A stretch of DNA of 64,000 nucleotides, taken from the NCBI GenBank assembly GCA_002270565.1, contig NQMI01000038.1:165332-229331 (forward strand), written 5' to 3'. Positions 52,744-64,000 of the stretch are shown one piece after another (within the stretch, counting starts at the first letter, position 1; every line of letters starts with the position of its first letter). The notes beneath the pieces were generated by a model. The model had not been told where the DNA came from. It saw only the letters and a list, made by a program, of their open reading frames with translations, and made no database searches. This DNA is from Stenocarpella maydis (taxonomy: Eukaryota > Ascomycota > Sordariomycetes > Diaporthales > Diaporthaceae). The position numbers were made by a program, and so were the translations under genes.

Positions 52744-52920
52744 TGTAATGACCCGAAGTGGGCATGCAAGGGTCGGCTATGGCAGGCTATATAAGGAGCA
52801 ACGAGCCACCCTCGAACTCAGTACGAGAGGGGTCCAAGAATCAGTCTTGTGTCTCCCAACAACCTACAGACTGATAGCGTTCCTTGGAGTATCGTACCCA
52901 GCTCTCTAACGTTCATAACA
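52744..52920 (+). mobile_element. 177-bp solo LTR (family C) with target duplication AGAAG
   Basis: It starts TGTAATGACCCGAAG and ends CGTTCATAACA (TGT...ACA ends), with tatataaggag as a TATA-like motif. AGAAG flanks it at 52739-52743 and 52921-52925. GC content is near 50 percent within an AT-rich block. Confidence 0.8.
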
Positions 52921-53539
52921 AGAAGGCTATACTAGCCTATATTTCCTTAAAGATATTAGTAATATTCCTAACCTATTATCTATATACTAGACTAGTATTT
53001 TAAGCTAATTTAAGTATATAATTCCTTATAATAAAGTCCTTATTGCTAGCATTCTTAGGTAAGGCTTTAGTTATATTATTTTATAATCCTCTTAATTGTT
53101 CTAAACCACCCGATATTAGCGGCTGACTACCGTAAAAAGCACCCTTGAACTCGGCGGGGTAATCCCCAAGCTAGCTAAACACCTGATCCAATTAGTGACG
53201 CCACCTTATCAGGGTTAGGGTCAGGGACCCACCAGTATCGATGGGATCTGTGTCGACTCCATCGAGCAACACCTAATCGACAGAATCACCATCGATCCTA
53301 TTGAGCCACTGAAGAGTCGAAACATATATACAGACATGGTCATCACTATAGTAGATAGCTTTCATAGAACAGACTCTTTAGTCGTCAATCTAAGTATTCA
53401 GTCTCAGCATTGGATAGCCTTATAGCTAGTGATCATTGTTAGTTAATAATATTGCTTAACAACCGCCTAACAACGTATTCTGAACATAAACCCTTGATCT
53501 TTCAGGTTTAAAGTACTCGGAAACCCTCTGATCATTATA

Positions 53540-54070
53540 TATTAGTCTGCTAGAGGCGCAGATAAACCCTATAGACCAGCTAGCTAGGCCTATAGAAAGA
53601 GGCATGGCTATTAGTGCACATAATCTAGATTACTTGTTTATATAAGAAAGGGATTACTTAGATTACTAGTAGGGCAGTAAGCTAAGTAAGCTACTAGATT
53701 ACTAGTATTACTAGTTTAATAATAAGCTAGCAAGCTAAGTAAGCTGGGCTAAAGAGATAAACTATATAAACTTATAATTACTATTACTAGATAGTATAGC
53801 TTAGGATAGCTCTTCAATAGTTACTCTAAATATTTACTTAAGAATAGCCTTAATAACTCTTAATTATCATTATTATATTATTTAGAATAATTCTACCTTA
53901 AATACTTCCTAAATATAAACCTATTTATCAGGTTTATTAGCTTAAAACTAGCTATAATTATTATATTTAACCTATTCTTATTTACATATTTTATATAAAC
54001 CCCAAGTGATAACTTATGTAATTATCCTAAAACTTTACTTTTATAATATCCAGATTTAGTAATAATAATA
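53540..54070 (+). repeat. LTR-like repeat (family B), copy 2
   Basis: Collinear with 46510-47075 (shared blocks such as tactagatagtatagctta and ctatttatcaggtttatta), ending in a short AAT run before the N gap. Confidence 0.5.
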
Positions 54071-54090
54071 ATAATAATACTCCTTAGTAT

Positions 54091-54164
54091 NNNNNNNNNN
54101 NNNNNNNNNNNNNNNNNNNNNNNNNNNNNNNNNNNNNNNNNNNNNNNNNNNNNNNNNNNNNNNN
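54091..54164. other. Assembly gap (74 N)
   Basis: A run of N immediately after the AAT microsatellite of family B copy 2. Confidence 0.99.
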
Positions 54165-54982
54165 TTTTATAATTTCAATATTTATTTAAAATATATATTT
54201 GATATTTATCTTTAACTTATATATATAATATAATTTATTAGTAAGTAGATTATATTAGTAACTGGATTAATTCTGTAATATTTACAAACCTTTATTAATT
54301 ATAGTACTTATCTAGGGCTAAATAACTAATAGAATGTAGTACTAATTAGGGCTAATTATACTTAATTACTTATTTCTAATTAATTTTACTAATTTAAAGG
54401 TATTAGAGGAGGTATAAATAGTCTTCTAAGTATTAAGATTTTAATAAGATAGTTCTTTTTAATACTAATTATATCTTCAATTTCTATATTATTCTTATAT
54501 TAACATGTCTATTTAAATATTTAATGCATGAGCACTGTATAATAATAATATATATTATATATATTGAAAGAGAAGAATAATTTTACTAATTTAAGCTACT
54601 TAAAAATTTAAAAAATATAACATAAAACTTATAATAATATATAAAGTTATTTAAATCTTTAATATTCTATATATAGTAATATAATATAAAATAAATTAAT
54701 AATTAAGTTATAAAGAACTATATATTATTACGTATAAAGTCAACTCAATGAAAGTAAATACGTATTAAAAATATTATGTATCAAGATATTTAAGAATTTT
54801 CCCTATAACTTTCTAATATATAAAATATTTTTAACCTCTTATGAATATTATATAATATTAAGCTTATAAGTAAATACTAAGTTTAAGACTTTATAAATAT
54901 AAGACCTAGCTTAAAATCAAGTTAAAATATCTTCAGAATTATTAAAAGGCCTTCTATAAAGATCTAAAAGTTACTAAATATT

Positions 54983-55443
54983 TGTTAAACGGAACCGCTC
55001 AGCAAGGAGTTACCCTAGACTTGCGAGTCAGGCGATTTTCGCTAAGTACGCCCAGTGCGTGCGTAACGCAAGATGAGTTTGGTGGCCGTGAGTCGATTAT
55101 TTTGGCCTGCATTTGCACCTTAATTCAGACCTCTGCATTACCCTTATTTCTTACCCAAAAAGTATATGACCTAGTGCATTGGATAGCCTGATTTCTGAAG
55201 TTTATATGTACTTAATTTGGGTATTGCTAGGGCTATGGTTGGCTGGTTGCTTAGAACCAAAGATGGTGTGTTGGAAGGGCGAATTTTCCGGCATTTGCAA
55301 ATTTGCACCAGAGCCGACCGCAGCGTGCCCAGGGGTGAGACGACGTCGGAGGGTATATAAGGAGGGCTTACAGAAGCCCAACTTAATTCAATACAAAGTT
55401 GTCCAGACCATTGTCAATCGTCCCAATTCGCCTCAGAGCACCA
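54983..55443 (+). mobile_element. Family A LTR, 3' end lost at a gap
   Basis: It starts TGTTAAACGGAACCGC and carries the full segment gcgagtcaggcgattttcgc that is missing from the 11769 copy. It breaks at the N at 55444, about 65 bp before the expected end. It has one tandem unit. Confidence 0.85.
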
Positions 55444-57276
55444 NAAGCTACTTTAATATATGTAATAAAATTTAAAAATATTTATAAATAAACTAATTAT
55501 ATAAATAATACTTATATCTTTATATTTTATACTAAACTAAAGTTTAAAATAAAGAGTAAACTACTAAAATACAATTACCTGAATAATATCCTATAATATA
55601 TTAAGCTAATTATTAAATTAATAATTAGCTATATAAATATTATATAAAAAAGAAGAGTAATAGCTCTAGTAACATTTAGTATAAGGCTAATACTAGAAAG
55701 ACTACTAGTTTAGAACTATATTTTGAAAATAATATATAGAACCTATAAAGCTTAATATAGCTTAATAATAGATAAGGAAAGATAACAGGGATATTAAGTA
55801 CTATAAATATTATAATAGAAAGAAGGATAACTAAAACCTTATATTAAAGAATTAAAAAGTTAATATTACTATTAAAAGTACGCTTAAGAATTATATTAAA
55901 TTTAATTAAATAGCTTACTTTATAAACTCTTATTCAATATGACTTCTATATTAAAAAGCTTTAAAATAGTTCCCTAAAGTACTTAAAAATAAAAGAATAG
56001 TAATAATAAAGTAATAAGGAATTAGGGCTAGTATTAATTAAAGAACACCTTTAGTACTAATTAATTAAGACCTGTATAAATAAATAGATATGGTACTATT
56101 AGTAACACTAAATATTAATATTGTTTAAATAGTAATCTTAAAAATGGATAAAAATACTATAGTTTAAGAGGCTAATATAGCCTCATTATTAGTAAGATTC
56201 TCTTTAAATAATCCTTAAATATATTCATAATACTAAAGATATTATAAAATCTTATAAATATTATATATTATTAATTAATATAAAATATACTATATAAATA
56301 TAGTCAAGGAGGATTTCTTTTTATAATAATATAATATAATAGATATATTTAGGCTTTATAAATAAAATGAAACAAATTACCAAAGCGTTATAAATCATAC
56401 TTTAAAATAGGGATATATTATATTGGAGTTATAATATAACTACCCCCTAACCAATCTATAAAACCCAGGAATATAAAAGCAGGATACTTATTATAATTAT
56501 TAACTATATATTAAGTAGAGAATATAAAACTAGCATATAAGAGAATATTAAATGAATATACTCTTGCCCTTAAATAATAAGAATATAATGTTAAAAGACC
56601 TTATAGCAGCAGCAATAGTACTATAAGTAGTATATAAGCTTATAAAAGGAGCTATTTAAAGGATTAAGAAAGTCCTTATTAAAGATGAATTAGCAAAAAC
56701 TGCTAGAGACTATACTTAAATAAACCTTAGTTGGCTACTAAGAATTAAGAAAGGTCTCTCTATATAATGAATAATGGGAAATATGAATACTTTAGAATGT
56801 TAATATAAATTAAATAATAACCCTTTATAATACTTATTATTATTAAAGCCTAAGGAAACTTTATTTTACTAGTAATAATAAATTAATATAATACATATTA
56901 GTAGTAGAAATTAAAAACCTATTTATTTAATATAATTAATAAATAAGAGGTGATTTATAGAAATAGGATTATTAACATAAAGACTAATTACTTTTAAATG
57001 GCTTTTCCTAACTATAATGAAAATATATAATTTAATATTCCAAATATAGTAAAATATAAGATTATATTTATCATTTTATAGCTTAGGAAGACCAACCTAT
57101 ACATTAATTAAACCACTAGCTAAATGTTTTAATTACTAGTTAAAAAAAGGATAGATAATATAAAGATATAATAAAGTTTAGTCCCTAAAAATAGTAATAA
57201 AGCTTATACTTAAATAAAGTTACTAGTAAGTAAAACTAAGGAGATATAGTGCCTTAAAGGCAATCAAATATAGACT

Positions 57277-57878
57277 TCTGATGAATTTGTGCTATAGAAT
57301 AGCATTCAGTTCAGCGTGTGTGTGTTTCGGCAGGGTCGCAGTATGGTGCTCTGAGGCGAATTGGGACGATTGACAATGGTCTGGACAACTTTGTATTGAA
57401 TTAAGTTGGGCTTCTGTAAGCCCTCCTTATATACCCTCCGACGTCGTCTCACCCCTGGGCACGCTGCGGTAGGCTCTGGTGCAAATTTACAAATGCCGGA
57501 AAATTCGCCCTTCCAACACACCATCTTTGGTTCCAAGCAACCAGCCAACCATAGCCCTAGCAATGCCCAAATTAAGTACATACAAACTTCAGAAATCAGG
57601 CTATCCAATGCACTAAGTTATATACTTTTTGGGTAAGAAATAAGGGTAATGCAGAGGTCTGAATTAAGGTGCAAATGCAGGCCAAAATAATCGACTCACG
57701 GCCACCAAACTCATCTTGCGTCACGCACGCACTGGGCGTACTTAGCGAAAATCGCCTGACTCGCAAGTCTAGGGTAACTCCTTGCTAGAAAGCCTAGGGT
57801 AACTCCTTGCTAAAAAGTCTAGGGTAACTCCTTACACGAAGTCTAGGGTAACTCCTTGCTGAGCGGTTCCGTTTAACA
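57277..57878 (-). mobile_element. Family A LTR, longest copy (four tandem units)
   Basis: A 602-bp minus-strand copy from TGTTAAACGG (inverted, at 57878) to TTCATCAGA (inverted, at 57277). It has four units of the aaggagttaccctag repeat at about 57760-57860. The flanking pentamers agact and ctact match at only three of five positions, so no clear target duplication survives. Confidence 0.85.
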
Positions 57879-58381
57879 CTACTTTCTAATTCTAGCTACT
57901 TTCTAATTCTAGCTACTTTTTAATATTTTATATTATTTAATTTAATAATTAAGTCTTTTAATTAATAATTAAATTAAATTCAACTAGCTTAAATAATAAA
58001 TAGTTTAATAAAGAGTTTTCAGGCATAAATATTAGTGAAACGATTAATATAGGTAGGATAATATAAAAGCTAGGGATCAGTTGCTAAGTAGTAGAACAAA
58101 AGTTGGTAAGGGTGTGTGTCTAGTAAGAAGCGAAAGCTAAAAAAGTGTGAAAGTCTGACGTCACACAGCTCCGTAGATGCATGTGATTTTGCGCGCCGTG
58201 GATGAAAGCAGTCGTCCGTCATCTTCCTCGTTCCACCCACCCGCCATCATCACAACATGATCACAAGTCGTCTTGCCTTGTCTTGTGGCTCCATATTGTG
58301 TGCGCCACAGTTCTCAACACATCCATCCATCCACATCTCCTGCTACTCCTCAGGACAGCCAGCGGCTGTGCAGCAAGCAAC

Positions 58382-59152
58382 ATGTCTGACAACAATGCGC
58401 AGCAGCAGCGCCACGCTCTGCTAGAGCTTGGTATGCTTGGCTTCACGGACGATTGTGTCGTGATTGGTGATGACATCGTCGGCCGTTGCACCCCGGGCAA
58501 CAACACCACCAACAATGACATCGTCGACGCGGGCGACCCTGCGACCTACCAGCAGTGGTTTGTGCTCAGCCCCGAGGCAGCGATCCAGTTGCGCCGCACC
58601 AACACCAACATCAACAACAACACCAGTCCTGATTCTGACTCTGGCAACCAACGCAACAACATCCGTTTCGTCGCCGTTGCCCTCCGAGCCGGCTCCCGTA
58701 CGGTATACCACACCAAGCGCCTCCACAAGAACATTGGCATCAAAGACATGGAGCAGTTCACCGACCGCATCACTGAGAGCTTCACCAGGCGTGCTGGTGA
58801 GGCCCTCGCCGACCTGACCGACCAGGCGCCCAGACAGCCGCCGTTCCTTTCGGGCTCCTCCTAGAACGGGGTTGCCCGGGTTGTCGAGGCATGTATGTCT
58901 GTCGGCGAGCCTGGTGAGGGTGCAGTGTGCTTCAACGCCGCAGATGGCAGCGTCCTCGTTTGTGGCGTTGGTCCTACCGCCTCCAGCGATGCGCCCAACA
59001 CCTTCTTGCGGGCCTTGGAGATCCCTCCGCCTGCCCCGCGCGCCCGTGGCGGGTCTGTCTGGTTTGCTGCCGCCATCGTCACGGCCGTGCCTCTCGCCAC
59101 CCTGGCCGCCATCGAGTACGGCAAGGGCCTCGCGCGGCTTTTCTCTCGCTAA
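58382..59152 (+). pseudogene. Hypothetical protein gene with in-frame TAG; C-terminal membrane segment
   Basis: From ATG 58382 the frame runs 160 codons (MSDNNAQQQRHALLELG onward) to TAG at 58862-58864. It then continues open in the same frame for 96 more codons (NGVARVVEACMSVGEPG onward), ending in a hydrophobic segment (VWFAAAIVTAVPLATLAAIEY) and a basic tail. The two halves look like one protein of about 256 residues. A possible intron (GTGAGG 58797 to cctag 58864) would remove the stop but shifts the frame away from the good downstream frame. So the TAG is probably a nonsense mutation (CAG to TAG is RIP-like), or the gene makes only the 160-residue protein. I do not recognise the family. 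It follows directly on an AT-rich block. Confidence 0.5.
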
Positions 59153-59742
59153 GCCTGCCGCTGTGCCTGTCATGGCTGCTCCAAAGAACCTGTAAGTCGC
59201 TCCAGAGCACCACCAGCCTGCCAGCCTGCCTACCTTCCAGCCTGCCTCGTGCCGCGAGTTCTAACCGCCCACATCTGTTGTCACAGAAAGAATTCTCAAT
59301 GCCAATACCCAACCTCCCCCCCAAACCAGCCAGCTGCCACTACCACTACCACTACCACGACCACCACCGAACAACTCTCCACCAACTCTCGATCATCAAC
59401 TCTGTGCCCGCCAATGGTAGCAACAGCGACCAGAAGCAACCAAGAGAAGCAAAAGGGGCACAGGAACCCGAGACAGAAAGAGAGGCCGGCCCTTGGCGCG
59501 CTGGGCTGGGCTGGGCATCACACAGGCCGAGTTTGGTTAGGAGGTGCTCGAGTCAGTGGTTTATTGGCATGTGCACAGGAACACCTGGGCAGCAAACATT
59601 AGAGCCCAGCCTTGCGGTAGCGGTGTTGTATGAGTGTAGCATGGAGGGAGTAGGAGAGCAGCCAAGGAGCAGGTATAGTTTGGCCTACACATCAAATTGT
59701 GCCAAGTCACGAAAGAAGACCTTGGCGATTTCATTCATACTC

Positions 59743-59774
<32 letters not shown>

Positions 59775-62700
59775 ATTGGCATAAGACAAGATGATGGATC
59801 TTCCTCCAGGCCTGGGAGAGGAGAAGCCCTTACAAGACAGGAGCCTGAGCCGTCATCTCATCCTCAGGCCAGGCCTTAGTCAGAATGACCCAGTGATTGG
59901 AGCATGGCCACTTGCTCGACACCGGGCAATCACATTGGCGCTGCTGGGAAACATCAAGACGACCCTCGTGTAGCGGCTGGACCGGCAGACGGTCGTGACG
60001 GCGACCAGCTAGCCCCGGGAGGCTGCAGCATCACATCTCCCCACCGCCTTAGGCAGAGCCTGGGCGACAGCGGGATCAAACTGGGCGGCCCTGCGGCTCA
60101 CACTGGACCGCGAGGCTTACAAGGCTGCGTCGGTGGTGGTGGTGGCACGGCTTTGGCAAGGGCTGTCACGTCAACAATTGCTACAACAACCAGCAGCAGC
60201 AACAGCAGCAGTAGAACCAGGGGGCAGCAGGGCCACAAGGCCAGGGTCTGAATTTTCTGAATCTATGCTCGGAACCAGGATGATAAGCCTATACTTTGGG
60301 TCAGGATCAACCGCAGTAACACCGCCGAGGAGGGCCGAGGCAAAAGGGTCACCAACAGCTTCTTCTAAGCCTCAGCCACCTCAGCCTTAGAAGCAGAAGC
60401 AGAAGCAGAAACTGCTACTGCGGCTGCTGGTCCTCGCATTCAGCCCTAGGCTTCACTTCCTCAACCACGATTCAATCATGACTACCAGCGCAACGCCGGC
60501 GATTACCTGACTGCCAGTTGAGAGGCCCGCTCAAGCATATCAAACACCTCCCTCACAACCTTGTCAGTAGGCTGCAAGCCTCTTGTTCTAGTCTTCCACT
60601 TACGAGGACAGTTATAATCTTATATAAAGACTTCAAATTAGAGAAGTTTAAATACTTTAAACAAATTATAAGTAAGTAAACTTTTCAATATGGTTAAAGC
60701 TAAGGAACATATCGCGATAACGGAGAGATTATATAAAACTCGTCGGACAGGTAAAGTGAGTATGTTACAGAAATCGTGGATAAGCTCAACTATGATCTCG
60801 TTAAGCTTCTTATATCGTCGATGCTAGTGACCTTCTCGAGCGCGGTTCTCTCAGACGTGTCGTATGAAGGCGGCCAGCGGGCGCAGGTGGAGCACAGCAA
60901 TACAGACGAAACTCGTGGTGCGTACGAAGGACTCTATCCGACCACAGCTCTAGCCCTGGGGCCAATTTCACCTTCGAGAAACAATGGCGGAGAAGTGGGA
61001 AGATTAACAACAACACTGAAGCAGGAATACTGGACATGATGAACGTCAAAGCCTGCAATTATGTACAGCAGGGGGCAGAGCTGAAAGAGCCCCGACTTGA
61101 GCAAACGCAGCAAGCCCTGTAACTTGGTCACCAACCACAACCATAGAGGTAAGTAGCCAGTCCTTGCCAGAACAATCCCCTCCGTACGCCCCAAGGTATA
61201 GAGAGCACCCTAAGGAGTTTCCAAGATGGTTTTTCAACGTGGGGGAGCAGGAGAGAGAAGAAGACGAGAAGAGAAGGCTTCTATAATACGCACACACACA
61301 CACACACAAAAGACCTTCCCTATGGCCATCTTGACAAGGCATTTGCCACGTCATGCTGGGGAAACCTCCTCATGCAGCGGGCCAGATCCGGAATGTTTGC
61401 CCAGGAGCCATCGTAAGCCATGGTAGCGGCCATGGCGGCCATGCCCATCGCCTGCCTGACGAGGGCCTCAACCGTGTCGCCGACGCCGCCATGCGCCTCT
61501 CCACTGACCCGTCGCCTGGCCGGATCCCGCTGCCGGACGCCGGGAGCTCGGGGTCCGACGAGAAGGGCAGTTTTCGTGTGTCATACTGGTACGACGTAGC
61601 CGGCCGGACCAGCCATCCGCCGCCGCCGCCGCCAATGGAATTTCTCCCACAGAGGACTGTAAGAAGATTCGGGCCCCTGTCATGTATCAGGGCAGTATCT
61701 TAAGCAGGCCTGATATCAACTGAGTTTGTAGACGATGTCGAACGTCATGACGTGTCAGAATCGATCGACTCGTTGGGACCTCGACGCCCACGACCACGCG
61801 GCATGCTAAGGATCCTTCGGGAAGGGGTGGGAGTGTTGGAGAGCTACAGATGTGCTGGGCATATGCAAGGTGTAATTAAGTGAGGACCTGGATGAAGTGG
61901 AAGCAGTACCAATAGGTTGGCGCTTCACCCAACAAGGGTGTGAAGAAGGAGGCAGGAAGGGCGCATCGAGAGCAAAGAGATGAGCGTGGGAATTCAAACT
62001 TGGTTGGGCTACCCAATATGAGACCTTTCTTTTTGTTGGCGGGATGGTGGGTTTCTCCTCAAAGTCACACAGTGGCGCGCGTGTGTGTTGGCTCTAGGCC
62101 CCAAGACTGAACACGATAAGAGAAGATGGACGACGGGTCAACGTGCGCATAGGGTATCACAGGGCATCACCGTTGACATTGACTTATCCGGGCACAGTAT
62201 GTCACAAGTCACAGTACTAGGTACCGGGTGGAAGGGGGTATGGCCGCGCCAGCGAGGAATTCATTCCCATGGGCTTATTATTAGGTGCGTCGTGGGGGTA
62301 AAATCGTGTGTAACAAGACACCAGCATCATCCTGTTAGGCATACGTGCCAATGCGGGATGTGCTGCGGCGGTCGGCGATGGACGTACGTATATTTCCGCA
62401 CGCTGGGCACAGCCGACCCACCAAAGCTGTGGACACAGGCGTTTGCTGTGCTTTGCTGTGGGGTCTGAGGCCTGAGGTCTGAGGTAGGCCCTGTGTCTAT
62501 TGTTTGATGGCAGCAATACTACTTGGAGTCCGCCCAAACGCTTGCTCATTGCTCCCACAGGATCTCATCAAGTTTCCTATCTGAAGTACGCAGGCTCCGC
62601 ACCAGGCTCACTTCTACCATCTGACTAACCATGGCGAGCTAGCTGAAACAGGCGCACGCTCACCGCTCCAGAAAGATGCGACAGGTTGGATGTTATTCGA

Positions 62701-62937
62701 CAAGAAGTCTTGGTCGAATGTAATAAGGGGAAACATCAATAAACGCCGCTGGGTCGGCACCATCAAAGTCAACCAAGTCTATATCAAAACCATCCTATGC
62801 GTATATTTGGTCTTGTGTCGTGGACTATATCTCCAGCTTCTGTTTCCCAGTGTTGCGACCTGTTGTGTCTCTCGGCCGAATGGTCCTCTGGCTCGGTATG
62901 CTCAGCCGGGAGAGGTTGGCTTTTTTGCGGGGGAACG
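59153..62937. other. 3.8 kb without a confident gene; low-complexity sequence
   Basis: Normal to high GC with scattered low complexity: GT run at 59743-59768, CAG-rich run at about 60184-60212, AGAAGC run at 60389-60410, AC run at 61292-61308. A stretch at 61,420-61,640 (EGLNRVADAAMRLSTDPSPG frame) has codon-like composition and could be an exon of an unrecognised gene, but I cannot build a model. An AT-richer patch lies at 60,600-60,700. Confidence 0.4.
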
Positions 62938-63120
62938 GCTCAACGGGAGTCACTAAGGGCTCGGCAGGAGTCAGCGAATCGGGCTTAGCGCCGCGCACGG
63001 GCCCTGACTCCCGTTCAACTCCCCGCTGNCAGCGGGGAGTTGAACGGGAGTCAGGGCCCGTGCGCGGCGCTAAGCCCGATTCGCTGACTCCTGCCGAGGT
63101 CTTAGTGACTCCCGTTGAGC
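62938..63120. repeat. Near-perfect palindrome, 91-bp arms around a single N
   Basis: The left arm is 62938-63028 and the right arm 63030-63120, centred on the N at 63029. Arms match except for two adjacent bases (gg/ac near 62958-62959 and their partners). The inner ends are ccccgctg / cagcgggg. Flanks beyond the arms do not match. Confidence 0.9.
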
Positions 63121-63465
63121 TGTAAGCCCTGCCGGGCTATCCTCTCCTGTGCACGACTCATGAACTCGTGGGGGGCTCCGGGGTCTCTTTCTGTCGAGGA
63201 GCTGCACAAAGCGGAGAAGGAAGCTTACGAGGATATCAAATCCGGCTGCTACGTCAGATTCGACATACACATATTAATAGCCTGCGGTCGAATGCCCGAG
63301 TCGTGAGACTTTAACCCTCCGCCTCGCTCTCGGCAATGAAATGCACGTGGGAATCTTCAATGAGGAGATCACACATTTGGGCAGAGCATCAATATCTGAA
63401 TGCAAGCGTTTGCTTTCGTCACCATTACTATAGGCAGGAAGTAAACCAATCTGAAAACGAAGTTC

Positions 63466-64000
63466 CTACGCCTCGCGCTTCGCGAATACCAACCTCAGCT
63501 TTCCAGGGTTCGCTGTGAGTTGATCTTTCAGATCTTGTTCCATTGCCTCTCCATTCCCTTCACCAGGCGCGAAATCGATATCATATTTGGTGAGAATAGC
63601 GGCTGCAACTAGCCTCATCTGGGCCATCGCCAGGTTCTTGCCGACGCATAATGTGAAACCTAGAGTTGAGGGGGAGAAATAGTTATTAAGACATTCCGGA
63701 GTTTTCCTTATCTACGCAATGCTGAAACGAGATGACTTACCCATTCCAGAGTGAGAAAAAGGCTCGAGGTGCTTTGACCGTCTCCGGCTTGCTGTACCAT
63801 CTCTCTGGAACAAAATCATGAGGTTTTTCAAATGCTCTCTCTACTTTATATGGATGGAATCAGTAAAAATGCTTAAAATGGTTACCGGGTCGTCCGAGAT
63901 CCCGGGAAGGGGAAGGAGACTCACAGCGTCCGATAGAATAGCGCGGTGCACAGATCTTGATACCTTTAGGAATGAAAACTGAGTGGAACATGAGGCCTTC
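63466..64000 (-). pseudogene. Cytochrome P450, 3' end only, probably frameshifted
   Basis: The minus strand from the window edge reads FIPKGIKICAPRYSIGR, then an intron starting GTGAGT, then AFEKPHDFVPERWYSKPE. A second intron (GTAAGT to ctctag) follows, then FTLCVGKNLAMAQMRLV with the heme-ligand cysteine, and the end LTANPGKLRLVFAKREA with stop at 63466-63468. These are the conserved PERW and CxG regions of fungal microsomal P450s. The two visible problems are that the first junction creates a TAG in phase and the second is off by one base, and the sequence before the cysteine (FFSLWNG) does not fit FxxGxxxC. One lost or gained base could explain the second. Most of the gene lies beyond the window. 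Confidence 0.65.

Larger units (their letters stand above)
51101..58150. other. AT-rich RIP-type desert with repeat relics
   Basis: About 7 kb of strongly AT-rich DNA with no intact ORF. It contains the solo LTRs, family B repeat and gap listed separately, and a moderately GC region at 53,100-53,480 (aactcggcggggtaatcc onward) that looks like another retroelement piece. The 55.4-57.2 kb part has coding-like purine bias but no motif I can identify. Confidence 0.55.

Noticed and set aside
46510..54070. Family B repeats as the two LTRs of one retrotransposon
   Set aside because: The 6.5 kb between them contains the intact DUF1996 gene and no reverse transcriptase or integrase trace; solo copies are more likely.
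58797..58864. Intron (GTGAGG to cctag) removing the TAG in the hypothetical gene
   Set aside because: Its 68-bp length shifts the frame; the well-behaved downstream frame is the one read without splicing.

Overview
The window comes from a filamentous ascomycete (Pezizomycotina, probably Sordariomycetes). Its genes carry short GT-AG introns of 47-167 bp with CTAAC/CTGAC branch points. GC-rich gene blocks alternate abruptly with very AT-rich, repeat-derived blocks full of TAG/TAA stops, the pattern left by repeat-induced point mutation (RIP). Recognisable families include a GH7 cellulase, DUF1996 and small secreted proteins, a histidine acid phosphatase, an ACS-family permease and fungal Tc1 and Fot1/pogo transposons. 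I saw no CRISPR, operon or prokaryotic feature, and no tRNA or rRNA that I could support.

Layout. 0-1.2 kb: decayed PIF1-like helicase relic, then an assembly gap with apparent Nextera adapter. 1.5-10.7 kb: gene block (TilS-like PP-loop protein, histidine acid phosphatase, small secreted protein, gamma-glutamylcyclotransferase-like protein). 10.9-18.4 kb: transposon block. It holds a candidate 5.5-kb element with 96-bp terminal inverted repeats, carrying a Tc1/mariner transposase on one strand and an unknown ORF on the other, with a nested solo LTR, a partial second copy and a suspicious perfect 580-bp duplication. 19.1-37.4 kb: gene block with a head-to-head Rieske oxygenase / dimethylglycine-oxidase-like pair, then a permease / alpha-beta hydrolase / 5-oxoprolinase group, then the GH7 cellobiohydrolase. 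37.4-40.3 kb: foldback repeat, broken gene fragment and AT-rich DNA. 40.5-42.7 kb: two SAM methyltransferase genes, the second broken by RIP-like mutations. 42.8-58.1 kb: AT-rich desert with a Fot1/pogo element, solo LTRs, microsatellites and a single intact DUF1996 gene (48.9-50.3 kb). 58.4-64 kb: hypothetical gene with an internal stop, low-complexity GC-rich DNA, a 91-bp-arm palindrome at a gap, and the 3' end of a damaged P450 gene.

How genes may work together. The Rieske enzyme and the FAD/GcvT protein could carry out successive N-demethylations (glycine betaine to dimethylglycine to sarcosine), with one-carbon transfer to tetrahydrofolate. Four CAGATAAG GATA-factor sites lie between them, which fits nitrogen-regulated catabolism. 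The permease, hydrolase and 5-oxoprolinase may form a second small catabolic group for a cyclic amide or amino-acid derivative. Both assignments are inferred from domain content and adjacency. All exon boundaries were read by eye from splice signals and phase.
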